DNA of 64,000 bases from Diplosphaera chodatii (Eukaryota; Chlorophyta; Trebouxiophyceae; Prasiolales; Stichococcaceae). The translations under genes and the position numbers were made by a program. Location: NCBI GenBank assembly GCA_032358165.1, contig JAALGY010000036.1, positions 1,054,001-1,118,000 on the forward strand, read 5' to 3'. Shown here one piece after another: positions 46,799-58,784 of the stretch; within the stretch, counting starts at the first letter, position 1, and every line of letters starts with the position of its first letter. The notes below the pieces were generated by a model that searched no databases, had not been told where the DNA came from, and worked only from the letters and a program-made list of their open reading frames with translations.

Positions 46799-48692
46799 AT
46801 GCCCAAACTGCAAATCAGTACAAGGCATACTGTGCTGACATTTGTGCATGTCTTACATAGAAAGTATGTGTGGTGTGCCAGAAAGCTGCCTTCGGCAACG
46901 CAGTGATGTGGCTGTGTGGAAGTAGGTACTGCGGGCAAGCTCAGACCCCCCCAGAAGAACATCGACCTTCAACGCCGACGCACGCAAGAGCCGTGACTTC
47001 CGGAATGCCTGTCGAGCCAATATCTTGGACGGCAGGTGCTTTGCTAGCAGTTCCAGGCGTCTGAAATCAGGGCAATGGACCTTGATAGGGTGTGGTGCAT
47101 CTGACTGTCATATGATAGTTTGCCGGCAGTCAGCTGCTAATGGGTGTGTATGATGGTCCGTGCTTGGACAGATGTACCCTTTACAATAAATTGTTTATGT
47201 GGCAAGCACAGATGTGTCGACAAAGTGCTCATTTCATTCTACATTGATCAGGGCTTGCTGCAGCCGCCGCCGAGCAGATCACGAAGATGGCAATCCTGAA
47301 GCCAATGCCGGTGTGCGCTGCTACTGGGCATGTGGAGTGCCCAGTGTGCCTGGACGCAGCCTGCGATGTGGTGAGCACATGACCGCACTCTGGTCTTGCA
47401 GTAGCCACGGCCACTGTACTGCAGCCCCTGTTTGATTCAAAGGTTGGTCCAAACATCATAGGCGCTCAATCAGTTTCAGCACAAAAAATTTGGTTGCAGT
47501 CGTCCAGAGCCAGAGCTTTTTTGTAAATGCAGATGCTGCCATGTGGCCACGGCTGTTGCAGCACTTGCATCCAAAAGATCATTGCTTGCGAGGTATGGCT
47601 GTCGTGCAAAATACTGACGATGACATGCTGGTAGGATAGGAAGTGATACCATGTTCGGCTGCGCTATTTCGCCATAACGCAGCACCTCCTTCTTCCCTGC
47701 TTGTGTTGGCCACAGTGTCCTGATGAAGCAGTGCTGTGGATTGCGAATGCAGGCATCGCTTTCAGCATGCCCGTTGTGCAGGCAATGTCTGCTTCCGAAG
47801 TCCAAACCTCAGATGGTCATAAGCTCAGCCGACAACCCTGCAGCCAACTTCGTTCAGCAGAGGTCAGGCATATACATCGGAAGCAGTAGTGGCGACAGTG
47901 TTGGCAGCAGTGGCAGCGGCCGAAATGCCAGTGGCGACAGCAGGACCAGCAGCAGCTACAGCAGGGCGGTTGGCAGCTGTATTAGTGAAACCAGCAGCAG
48001 CTCGACATAGCACCGATGCCAGCAATGTCGATGACACATAACTAGCCAGTTGTCCAGGTGGCCACTCCTTTCGCGTTGGTAGGCCTAGGCTTGGGTTTTG
48101 AATGTCGTTCGGGTTTCTCTGATTGCTGAGCGGAGATGACTTACCATCCTGATCACCAGTCCTGGATTGGAAAAAACACATGATGATAAGATGTCATCAG
48201 TTGTCGTTAAGGTTGAACTGCACCATGAAGTGCGACGACCTGTGCGCTGGAAACACTCCTTGTTCACAGACGCACAGCAACTTGATGTATCCCATCGCAA
48301 GGTGTCTTGAAAACCACACACACAAGGCCAAATAAACAGGCACCTGCTGTGCCTTCGCTTTGGTATGCTATGTATGTCGAGTACCGCACATATTGCAGTA
48401 CACTTGCACGGTACACAACATGCATGTCTGCACACTGCCAGTGGCACAGCGCATCATTTGCTGGCATAAGAACAGACGCCAGCAGTTTCTGTCACGCCTT
48501 GGCTTTCTGCACCTTGGCAGACAGTCGGCCGAGCATTAAGCTTCTGCCACTTCGGCCGCTGGCTTGACATGCCGGCTATCAATATCATTCACTACGAGGC
48601 AGCTGCTGCCCTACCCTGTCTTTCTGAACGTTCGCGTGCCTAAATGCATATAGTAAAAGGTTCGATTGCACCTCTGAAGCCGTGCATACTTG
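46799..48692. other. No firm gene; Ser/Gly-repeat frame at 47724-48010
   Basis: A plus frame from ATG 47725 ends in a Ser/Gly-rich repeat built from AGC units (SSSGDSVGSSGSG). The opposite strand is also open (Ala/Thr/Val-rich). Neither has splice support. Confidence 0.35.
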
Positions 48693-49187
48693 ATGAAAGT
48701 CACCCCTTGGCTATTAAGTTTCCCTGCCATTTTTGCCTCCCCTGCAGTGCTTGCCAACAACAACCCCGTCTGTCTGACATGCTCAAGCTGCCTGTGCAGG
48801 ATTATTTGTAATGCGGCGGGTTACCCTCCTGCTGGCGGCAATAACCATACGTATGTCATTTGCATCCAGACTAGGCCTCATGACGGCACAGACCATGTTC
48901 ACACGGTCGTCACCATGGTTGCCCAGAACGATGCATCCCCCATGTGCCCAAAGACTGCACCGTCAGCCGCGTTTGATGCAGCTGCTGGTGTCCGAGCATG
49001 GCCACAGTTGTTGCACTATACCTCGATCGTTGCAGGTGCGGAGTCACCGCGTATTTGCCGCCACCAGCTCCCTTCGTGCCGGTGCGGGGTGAGAGTGCGT
49101 CCTGAATGTAAGCACATCCAACCGAGTAGTGCAGTCTGCATCTCTAGGTTTTGCAGCACGAATCCCCGACAACAACTGGGCCTCTGA
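48693..49187 (+). CDS. Candidate secreted Cys-rich protein, single frame
   Basis: Uninterrupted 164-codon frame from ATG 48693 with a good signal peptide (MKVTPWLLSFPAIFASPAVL, cleavage after A) followed by NNNPVCLTCSSCLCRIIC and further Cys residues (ICRHQLPSCRCGVRV). Thirteen or so cysteines and an NHT sequon fit an extracellular protein. It contains internal TGCAG sites, so introns are possible and the distal half may be wrong. Family not recognised. Confidence 0.45.
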   Translation: MKVTPWLLSFPAIFASPAVLANNNPVCLTCSSCLCRIICNAAGYPPAGGNNHTYVICIQTRPHDGTDHVHTVVTMVAQNDASPMCPKTAPSAAFDAAAGVRAWPQLLHYTSIVAGAESPRICRHQLPSCRCGVRVRPECKHIQPSSAVCISRFCSTNPRQQLGL

Positions 49188-51000
49188 TGTCCACCTAACC
49201 TCGAGCACCATGTGGACATACACAGCAGCATCACTATGACAACGACACCATACTTGCACCATGGTTACACCATACGTATCTCTACTTCTTCACATACAGA
49301 CGGTTTCGCAAATCTAGTGATATCCAGCCGCGGGTTCGGGCTACTCGAACCATACCTATTCCATACCATACATGCCGTTAGCATTCTGAAGGGGTATGCT
49401 GCCAAGGGTTTCCTATCAGACCTGCCAATCGTTCAAGCTGCACCTGTTGACTGCTGGGCTGTCATGTTGTTGGACATCTGCTGATCTGCACCAGTCTGCA
49501 GCTCTGCACATCTGCACAAGCCTGATTCCAGTCCTTCGTGCGTCAGCTTGGCAGTGCGCAGTTGTCATGGGCTTGCAGCTGTGTGAGCATTGCGACAGCC
49601 AGGTGCCAGCATCAGTTGGTCCATTTTCGCTGGTCAGCATGACAGAGGTGCGGGCAGCGATGCCACCTGCGCCAGCCTCGGGTCAAGGAGCCTGCTTGCA
49701 AGCTTGCCTGCGTTGCAGCCCCGGGAAGAGCGGTGTGTCTGTGAGGAGAGCCAAAGCACCCGTGCAACCAGACGCAGAAATTGTGCAGCAGTCTGACACC
49801 AAGAACACACGATGTATACGGCCTGTGTTCAGTGGTCGCGTCTTCATTCGCACCCGGTGTCGGTGCTGCCATCCTCCGGCCAAACGTGATTGGCACAGCA
49901 GGGCAGTCTTGCCGTTTGTACGTCTTTCGTGAAGCGGTCGCCACGCTCACAGGCCGTGACTTCATCACTGCAAGAAGACCGTGGCGCTGCCGTGGTAGAG
50001 ACCCGCCGCCAACCGCGAGGAGACCAGCAGGCATTGTGCGGCACGAGCTGTCACCACGCACTGGGCAGGTTCGCTGCTTTCTAGCCACAAACGCTGACAG
50101 ACTCTACACCTCACGGCTCGCATCGATGTGTAGCATTTGCTGCATTGCACTGTGATGCTGCAGGGTATGATGCGTCGGCACCTGCTCATCAGGCTGCTTA
50201 GCCCTGCAGCGCGGCACGTGACAGCTTTGCTGTGCGCTTATGCTGATACATTTAATCATCTTTTATAAACGTCCTGCGTGCTGGCAACTCACGGACCCTG
50301 CCATGCTGCAGGTGGCGGTTGGCAGCTCAGCATCCGCCAGCTTGCGCATGGTTGGCGCGCCTGCACCCAGCTGCCGCACCATGTTGCGACAGGACTGTAG
50401 CCAAGTAGAAGCTGTTCTGGGTCATCAAGGTGCGGAACCGGCTTGACACCCGCGCAGGGCTGGCCCACTCCTCATGTGCTGCAGACAAATGGAACGCTAG
50501 GCCGCACCCGCCCTATGACCCATGTTGCATGAGCGCTGCAATGAACACTCCTCAGCTTCACATGCATGTCATGCGCAAAGCAGTGCGCGACTCGAGCAAG
50601 TCGGAACCACCATGTTCGATGCCATGCAGGTCCACGGCAGGGTGGCCCTCGCCGCACGCAACGCCTGACGCTGATGCCAGCTTGGATACACATCGAGCTG
50701 AAGGTAATGGCTGCTGCCGACACTATGCCTTGCGCATGTGCCCCACCCTTTGGCCTCGGACAACAGCAACATCAGTATTCTCATGCGTGCTGTGTTTGCA
50801 TGGGCTGACCCTACTGAATGCTGGTGCCATCACAACCGTCAGGACGTCAGTGAATTGCTGATGGTGAAACTGATGTGCAGGTCTTGACCGAAGAGGCACA
50901 AGTCGCAGCCGGTCAGGGAGGATGAGCGGCAGATTTTGCGAGATGTGGTCCAGCAGTTGGAAGCGAGCGGTGGCGGCAGCAGCGGCGTGCAGCTCAGTTA
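49188..51000 (+). other. Coding-like exons, unresolved
   Basis: Plus-strand frames bounded by splice signals: about 49575-49700, about 49855-49990 (GVGAAILRPNVIGTAGQSCR), 50311-50431 after CTGCAG (VAVGSSASASLRMVGAPAPS), 50432-50705, and a short frame ending at TAG about 50999 (QILRDVVQQLEASGGGSSGV). The minus strand is also open around 50900-51000, so orientation is not certain. No family recognised. Confidence 0.28.
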
Positions 51001-53107
51001 GCTTGCTTGAACAGCACTTGCAATGTACCACTCGGAACAGGGGTCGTCTACGTATGCTAGTGTGCAAACCAGTAGAGCTTCTACCTATACCATACTTATT
51101 GAATGGCATTCGTGTATGGTTTGCACACTGTTTGCGTAAGTTGTCGTTGTCATAGTGCATGGCACCGCTAGGCACCGGCAGCACCAGTGCAGTCTCACAC
51201 ACTGTTGCACATTTCCAGATAGGAGCTGTGCATCCGATCCTGCTGTACGCTCGCTCTCCACATCGGGGCTGGGCACAGCGTGGTCGTCACGCCATTCAAG
51301 CCGGCAAAATCCGCCAGGTGGGAAGTGTGGGCAGCGTGCGTGTGCGGCTGCGACTCGGACGCAGCACTGCACAGCTCCTGCGGTTGTGGTGCACATCAGC
51401 GATTGGCTGGCATGTCGGTCAGAGTTTGCGCTCTGCGTTCCAAAGGCTCAGCGAATCCCAGACATCAAGCTGACAGGTGCAAAGCTGGGGCGGACAAGGC
51501 AACCCTTCAAAGGACGGAGGCAACTCTGTTCATCCAATGTCATTGCAATGTCCAGCAACTTACTGTTTTGCGGGTCAGGCAGAAGAACAGCGCACATAGC
51601 ACAGCACCCAGGAGGCCGCCTGCAAGCCCTGGAGGTGCGCACCACTGCAGATTTCTGCTGCCAGGGCCAGCATGGCACTGTCGCACGAAGACGCCTAATA
51701 TCAGTTCACTCTGACTCGGCAGCATGCCTGCACTTGTGCTGTCTGCAGCTGAGAAAGAGTGCATTGCGCCACACGCAATTGCGTCGCCATTCTGCCAGTT
51801 GACAAGCTTGGCGGGTGCATGGCTGCACTGCTGTGTTGTGTCCGGAGTCATGCTGGATATGCCGAGGGGGGCCATCAAAGATGCGAGGAACTTTCTGTGA
51901 GACATGCACGCTGCACACTGCACAGGCGAACAGCATCGCTCGCATCGCATTGCATCGCATCTTTTATGTATGCTGGCACGACCATTAATGTTGGAGTCGA
52001 GAGTTTGTGCGAGCCACATTGCAGGCAAGTTCATGCCTGCGCGCGCACAAGGCTCTGCACAAATAATGGCAACATCAACTTCCCCACAACACGTAACACG
52101 TAACAGACCCAGCCTTGGAGAACAATGTTGCGAAAGGCAGGATAAGCGGGTACCGCGTTGATTACCGTGGGAAATGGGCTCGCACTCGTACAAAATGTAA
52201 GCGTTGGTGCCGTACGATCTTCCAACACGGAGATCTTATCGCAACTATGGCATCCTGCATCGGACAAGTGGTGCAAAACTGGTGCGGAAAAATAGTTCAA
52301 CTCACCTATCTGAGATGTTGACCTACCGCTACCGAAGGTGCTCTTCGGCATACCGCCCTGCCGGGGTGTGCCTCCGCACGCGTGCGCTGTTATCCCGTCT
52401 GCATTGGCAGGGCTTCATCTGATGTACAGGCACAGCCTTTGACTGCTCTTCCTCAGCCCGACGCTTTGTCGGTCATCTTTTTGAGGTTCTGTGAGAAATC
52501 TGTGAGAGTCTGTTCCAGTCGTGCACACTTTCACAAGCAAAGGCATCACTCCCCTTGGAAAGTAAGTACAACCCAGCATCTGCACACTTTCAACGCTTGC
52601 CAGCACAGCCGTGATTGGATCACAGCCGTTGCTGGCCCTGCTGGAAGCTCTCAGGTGGCACTTGATATGCTGCAAGCCGCTGACGTGGAACCGCGTGTCA
52701 GGTCAGCCCTGTTGCATCGTCAGCAAGTTCTCGCACATTCAGCACCTTTGCCTGGAAAAGGGCATTTCAGTACGTTTTTTGTTGTAGATTGTGGACTGAG
52801 CGTCAGGCCAGCTGCTGAAGCGAGACCGGGTGCGTTGGCAAGCCTGTCGTCTGTGCTTGCACTCGTCCTATTTGACCCTGAGCTGGTTCGCTCTGCTGTG
52901 GCACCTGTGCAGAAAGGGATGCTGGCCTGTATGTACAACTGCACTTGCTGACCCTCAGCCAGGTTTCGATGCACACCAGGTGACAGCAACGGAGGCAGTC
53001 AAAGCCAACGCTCGTCCCACGATCTGCACACTGTAGGACGTCGATAACAAGCAAGGACAGGTGTGGGTTCATATCTGCACTTTGGACTAAATAGCTGTAT
53101 GTTGCAG
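51001..53107. other. Unresolved; possible upstream exons of the glycosyltransferase
   Basis: Open frames on both strands at 51155-52193. Plus-strand exon-like pieces occur at about 52430-52487 (AQPLTALPQPDALSVIFLR) and from about 52654 (VALDMLQAADVEPRVRSALL). A minus frame at 51540-52193 ends in a hydrophobic helix. No decision possible by eye. Confidence 0.28.
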
Positions 53108-55060
53108 TGCCAATTTCAGAGTTGGCAGCGGCGCCCCCGCCGCTCAGGTACGCCCCCTTGGATCTTGGCGGCGCCGGAGAGTGGGAACTCAGCTTCGCCC
53201 GCAGTGCTTCCCGCGCTGCTTCATCGGTGAACATGCCACCCTGGCAGAGCCGGACTTATGCTGACATGGTGTTGTCGGTTGCGCTACTGAACATCTGGGT
53301 TGTATCTACTTTTCCAGTGGAGTGCATTCACGTGGGACTGCAGGATCCGCACTGAAGCACAGCTCCCTCAACAGATGAGGGTGCCGGAGGCAAACAGCTG
53401 CGTGATCGTTTCGGTGGCAACAGCGCTGCTATGCGCAGCGTTTGTCGTCTTATCGCAGTGGGCCCTGCCGGCGGCGTTACTGCTGCCACAGCTGCTGCAG
53501 CTTGTCGGCTGCACCCCGCGCCAGGGCTTGCAGATGCGCCTGCGGCAGCCGATCCAGCCGGAGCTGCTGCGCGCTGCGCATCGCGCGATGTTGCCAGAGA
53601 ATGGCCTCTTCATGGCGGTGAGTGCCTGCACCTCTTCAGCCGCAGGTGCACGTGGTTTTACAGGGTCTTAAACACCTTCCTGTGAATCTTGCTACCATAG
53701 CGTTCGATCAGCAAGCGAGAACCCTTTTAGATTGATGTCTGGGGCATCACCTGCTGGCTGGCTGCCAGCAGCTAGATAGCATGCAATCTGCACTGCGGTA
53801 GTACAGCTCTCAAGGTCCCTGAGGAGCGCATGGAGTCCCCAAGAACGGGTCCGTAAAATGCTCTGCAGGTTGGGAGCAAACCAACGAACGTGATTTACCA
53901 GCTGCCGCTGCTGGTGTGGAGCATGAAGCGGGTGGAGGACGCCAACCTGCCGAAACACCTGGTAGGTGGTGGTGTGCATCAATGCTGCAGCGCTTAGCAC
54001 AACCTCGGCTGCACAGCAACTGCCTGGTGGACGACTGGGCCACCACTGGCAGCGCAGGGCTGATGGTGGATAACAGCAGCCGCCACGTTTGGTCCAGCAG
54101 GGTTCAACAAGGCCAACTTGCGGCGCGGGGAGCTCATGAACGACATCGTCCGGCAGGTGTGCATGTGCTTCCTGCTGCACAAAAGTCGGTTGTCTTCTTG
54201 ACCGCCTTCACAGATAGAGGCCCCGCTACCGCCTGCTTGTAACCTGTGAACTGGTGTACATATATTTCAAGCAGCAGCCAGCTGTGCTCACGCAGACATG
54301 CTGTGGCTGCAGGGCTTCAGATCCGTGTCCCTGGATGGGGGTGCGCAATGCGCATCTCCCTGCCACATCATGCTGCTTCACTGTTAGTAGTTGTGCATGG
54401 CGTTTGGGCCCGACTCCGGCCTTGCGCGGATGCACATACCCATGGGTACATGGGACACACCAACCATGGTGGCATGTTAGCTGCTGCAAGACACAACGGC
54501 AACATGAGCGTGTCTGGGTGCAGATGTGGTGCTGCTCAGAAACCCTTTGGACATGGCCGTCAACCCCCTCGCTGACGCCGAGCTGTACTTGTCCGAAGAC
54601 GCCAAACGAATACATCGCTTGGTGCCGGCAACATCGGCAGTATCCGCATGCGTGATGGCCGCGGCGTAAGTGTATGAGGGCGGCTGGTTTGGGTATGCAG
54701 ATTGTACATTTGTTGTGCGGCTCAAAGCAAGGTGGCTGGTCTTGCAGCCTGGTATGCATGCTGTTGTGCCGTATGCAGCGCACCACATAGTCGAAAGGGC
54801 AGCCTGCAACTGAACGAGAAGATCTGGATGCCGGCAAGTGCAATGTGGACTGGGGCCCAAAAGGGCCGGCCCAGCTCGCCTTTGAGGACTCGTTTGCCAG
54901 GTGCAATACAGCCGCCCATGTGTGGGACTTCATGCTGGGCTTCCACGTGCTGTGCTGTGTGAACAAGCGGCCGATGCTCAATACATGCAAGCGATACGCC
55001 GAGTCGGTGCTGAATGCATGGCTCAGTCAGCGCAACACCACCGAGTGGCAACTACCATAG
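53108..55060 (+). CDS. GT77-like nucleotide-diphospho-sugar transferase, 5' end undefined
   Basis: Exons: 53108-53268, 53318-53617, 53869-53961, 54112-54184, 54296-54340, 54524-54621, 54803-55060 (stop TAG). Exon 2 holds a long hydrophobic segment (VIVSVATALLCAAFVVLSQW and a Leu-rich continuation), fitting a Golgi membrane anchor. The catalytic signature reads MNDIVRQVCMCFLLHKNMLW and then SLDGDVVLLRNPLDM, which matches the DxD-containing D-V-D-V-V-W-x-R-x-P block of the PF03407/GT77 family. The C-terminal exon (AHVWDFMLGFHVLC; RYAESVLNAWLSQRN) is not obviously conserved. Exon 1 starts in phase 1, so at least one upstream exon is missing. Junctions of exons 4-6 were chosen to keep phase and could shift. 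Likely a cell-wall or glycoprotein glycosyltransferase; donor and acceptor sugars unknown. Confidence 0.55.
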
Positions 55061-55662
55061 CACCGCCAACCGGGTGCGGAGTTCGGGTGTATGTGGGGGT
55101 TTTGCACCTGCAGATTGTTGCCACGTATGTGGCATGACGCTGATGTTGAGAGGGATATTTGACGAGAGTTCCTGATGATTCAGCAAGGAACACAGTGTCT
55201 CCATTGTGCTTGCTGTGGTGGCTACGCTGGTGTGCACAGCCTCTTGTAGCAGATTCGTTCAGCTGTACCATGAAACTCTGTCAGAACCGCCCTGTTTTTC
55301 AGCAAGGGCCCAACCTCGACGACAATCTGCCCCAAGGAGGTCCATCGTGGGCAGTTGCAGACATAGCTTACTGATAGTATCATCGCCATAACGCTGGGAC
55401 TTGAGATGACATGTGAGATGCAGACCGAGGATCACATGCTCACTCCAGCCATGCACGGCAAGTTTGACACTGGTAATTCAGACACAGCAGAGCGCTACTA
55501 CATTCAGGCACTTTTTGGATGACAGTCATCTTGTGCTTCTTGCAGTGCATGTTGCCATACTCTCCTGCATGTCGACCTCCGGTGCGCAGCAGCGTCTTGT
55601 GGGACCATTGCCCTTCGGCATCTGCACCTTTGAATAGGTCCCACATGGTTTAAGGACCCGCC
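55061..55662. other. Intergenic between convergent GT77-like and USP-3 genes
   Basis: About 600 bases between two converging stop codons (55060 and 55663). No gene supported. Confidence 0.6.
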
Positions 55663-57162
55663 TCAGCGCACTATGACCAGGGGCCGCGGGCAGTGCTTGG
55701 CGCAGTATTCGGAGGTGGAGCCGAGGAACAACCGTTCCAGTGCGCCCTTGTTGTGGCTGCAAGCAGATGCAGATAGAATGGTCACTGCCACTAAGCCAAC
55801 TAATCAGCAGCCTCAGCGAGACATATCTGAAGACTCTGCGCCAGCATGAGGTTTTTCGGCCAATGGGTGAGCATGGTCACAGCACTTGTCACTTTTGGGG
55901 CTGATCAATCACCTGGCCATTACTACAGCTTCGGCATTGACGTCCTGCGCCCGCCGGCAAACCGCCTGGCCCGCCGATCCATCACTGTGTGCAACCTCCA
56001 CCTGCAGCTCCAACATCCACGACCCTGCAGTGAATTCATGCAGCATGCAGACCATGCTGCTCATGCACACCAGCCATGCATATGTGGCCAAGTCTCAGCA
56101 TGGTTCTCCTGGTTTGGTTTGTTGCAAGTAGTGTCCCTTCTAACATACAGTATGCCATCAGGACTATGTCAGGGCAAGGCACGCCAGCTCGATGCAAGTA
56201 CCCAAGCCATGCTTGAATTTGGGAGAAGCACATTGTCGTCGACTGCTGCTGCCACAGATAGAACAGCTGCAGGCAGAGCCTTTGTCTGTCTGGAAAACAC
56301 CCTTCTGTGACACTGTTTCTGTGGGCGATGGGCATTGCGCCTGTGGTGCAACAAGACACACCTTGAACGGGGCACCTTGCAGCCGTGGCACGAACTTGTC
56401 GCTCATGAAGAGCATTGCATCCGCCTGCAGCAAGATCATGCGCTCGAATGACAACGAGTTTACAGCAAAGCAGTGCCCATGTGCCCCGGCATTCACAAAG
56501 CCTGATCAAACGTGACACCATGCTCTGCATTCAATGTTCTGCCAGGTCGACAGCAGGACACTAGATGTGGTATCATCTCACGTCTCTGCCATCGGTCTCA
56601 GGGTTGCTGGTCACGAATCCGGTGTCTTCTGCGCCAACCAAGTAGTCTGTGGGGGCCTCCAACACGTGGATGAGGTGCACTTTTGAACCTGTAGTGTGCA
56701 GAAGCTGTGCATGTCTCAGGTCAGCGAGCCTCTTGTCAAAGGTCTAGTCTACATGCACGGCTATACAAATGCAGCCGTCCACAGATGCGTTGGTGGGCCT
56801 GTGTTTACCTGCACCACTGGCATGTGGGTGCGCCGCATCACAGACCAATAGACTGGATAGCAACGCGATTTTCCTCAACATGTGATGTGTTGCAATCGAC
56901 CTGCCACCAGGCGGACAAATGCGCACCCGGCCGCAGCACATGGTCGACAGCCCACTGGCACGCTTTCTCGGAGGCCTTTGAGGGTCAACAACCTTCTGAG
57001 AGCCGTATATTCACTATACTGAGTCGAATTGTATACTTAGCGCTTTCGAAGCTTCACTTGACACACTCAGAGGTTCAAGCACCTTGATGTGACACCAGGT
57101 CGACTCACCGGAGAATTGTCGACAGCGATCATCACTGTTTTCTGCTCCTCTGTGTCGGCCAT
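55663..57162 (-). CDS. Universal stress protein A-like (USP-3)
   Basis: Third USP gene, 151 residues. Exons (descending): 57162-57109, 56975-56927, 56688-56582, 56424-56362, 56001-55913, 55756-55663 (stop TGA). Intron positions and phases match USP-1 and USP-2 exactly; exon 2 (49 nt) and exon 6 (94 nt) have the same length. Blocks: KTVMIAVDNSP, KACQWAVDHVLRPG, VHLIHVLEAP, SDKFVPRLQGAP, SAGQAVCRRAQDVNAEAVVM, HNKGALERLFLGSTSEYC and PLVIVR. It is the most divergent of the three in the middle strands. It starts 191 bases from, and divergently to, the SnoaL-like gene at 57354. An in-frame Met 33 bases upstream is an alternative start. Confidence 0.9.
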
Positions 57163-57353
57163 TGTGTCGACGGAATGACTGGAAATTGCACCCATCTTGA
57201 CAGCATATTCAACATCGAGGCTGCTCGGGAAATGATGATCGTCGTCAGCCAGCATCAGAGATCCGATGGAGATCAAGCGATGCAAACCTAAGGCCCACCG
57301 AAGACGGGCCTGGCTGCCACCACAGCATTGCGCATTCGCATTGATCTGCTGCA
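57163..57353. promoter_or_regulatory. Shared divergent promoter region (USP-3 / SnoaL-like)
   Basis: Only 191 bases separate the two start codons, which point away from each other. No TATA box is obvious. Inference: a bidirectional promoter. Confidence 0.45.
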
Positions 57354-58784
57354 ATGGCTTTCACGTCGTCCGAGGTGCAGGAGGCCCGCGATGTGTGTGC
57401 TGCAGCGTATGACGCCTTCAAAGCAGGTGCGCCAAGCAGCCCAAGCGTGCCGGGAAGCGTTTTGATCACTCGCAGCATGCTGAACCGTGTGCTCATTCGT
57501 CTCGCATCTGTAGGCATCTGATGTTGCCTCGGCATGTGCTGTGCTCACATTTGACAAGGGACACGCTGGCATTGCACACGCAAACTGCATCACTAGACCT
57601 TGAATGCCTTGAAAGCTGAATTCAATGCACCAAAGGCTGATATTTCCGGCTCTGCAGGCAACCTTGAAAGCATGATGGCCTTCTATGCTCAGGATGTCGC
57701 CCTTACGGCCCCAATGCTCAGCGGCCATCACGGCGGCGACGCCAGGATCTGCGGCAAAGAGCAGGTACGCGTGCTCAACAACGTCTGAGCATCACACGAA
57801 CACATGTAAACTTCTACCACACGGCTGGACTCGTATACTGTGGTGAGCGGGACACTTCTAGCCTTTCGTATGCATCTGGTATGGTTGCAACAGAAATGCA
57901 TGCTATGCCAGATGCCTGGCCGTGCATGCGGTGCGGAGCACGCAGTGCACGCTGGCACTCTCGCCTGCATGCTTGAATTGCAGCTGCTGGAGAACCTGAA
58001 GCAATGGTTCAGGCTTTTCAGCATGGACCAAATGGATGTGGACCACTGGATTGCAGATGGCAATGTTGGTCGAGAAGGTACATCTGTATGCATGCTGGGC
58101 AGCACACAGGAGATGACAACACAAGCCTGCAGGCTTCGTTGATGTTGAGGCACAGCTGCGGGCCGCTGCTGACACCACAGATACATCCGACTGCATGCAT
58201 GGATGATTTTGGTCACAAGCATGCAGGCATCTTTGTGGTGGCGCTTCTACGTGAAGGGGCGACCTGTATCAAGACAGGTGCCTGTGTGAACAACATCAAA
58301 TTGTGCATGCTGTGGTATGTTCATGTCGGTGCACATGGGGTGCTTGCTTGCACATGTACAGCAGGACACGACATCTGGCGTAATGTCACTGATGTCAGGA
58401 CGCTGGCCGGGCACATTGCGAATATATATACTACGCACATGTATGATAGCATGCCACATGCATGTAGGCAAATGCTGGTCGGACCATCGTATGGCGCACG
58501 TCATGCTGGTATCTGACGGGCAGATCAAGCGCTTTGCTGAGTACAGCGGTAAGCAAAATTGGCCCTGTGTTGTACTTTGCTAAGCCTAGTGGTAAACGAC
58601 CTGCTGTTAAGTCGCACGTGATAGGCATGCTGCTGGTGTGCGTACATGCGTAAGCTGCCACAGAATGCTGAAGATTTGGCTGAGAACTTCTAATCCCTCC
58701 GCTGACTCCTCATTTGTGCATGCCATCGCCCATGCAGATCCTGCCGAGGTGGTGGATGCATGCAAAACTGTGGACGATTCCTAG
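57354..58784 (+). CDS. SnoaL-like / NTF2-fold small protein
   Basis: 150 residues; exons 57354-57426, 57658-57764, 57984-58077, 58227-58277, 58468-58548, 58738-58784 (stop TAG), all in phase. The sequence follows the SnoaL-like polyketide-cyclase/NTF2 fold: an N-terminal helix (EVQEARDVCAAAYDAFKAGN), then LESMMAFYAQDVALTAP, the GGDARICGKEQ helix, WFRLFSMDQMDVDHWIADGN, and a C-terminal strand pair WSDHRMAHVMLVSDGQIKRF with the typical EY end. The family includes isomerases, cyclases and ligand-binding proteins, so no reaction can be assigned. Head-to-head placement with USP-3 suggests co-expression. Confidence 0.82.

Noticed and set aside
48640..48680. GGTTCGATTGC resembling a tRNA T-loop
   Set aside because: No complementary T-stem or other arms nearby.
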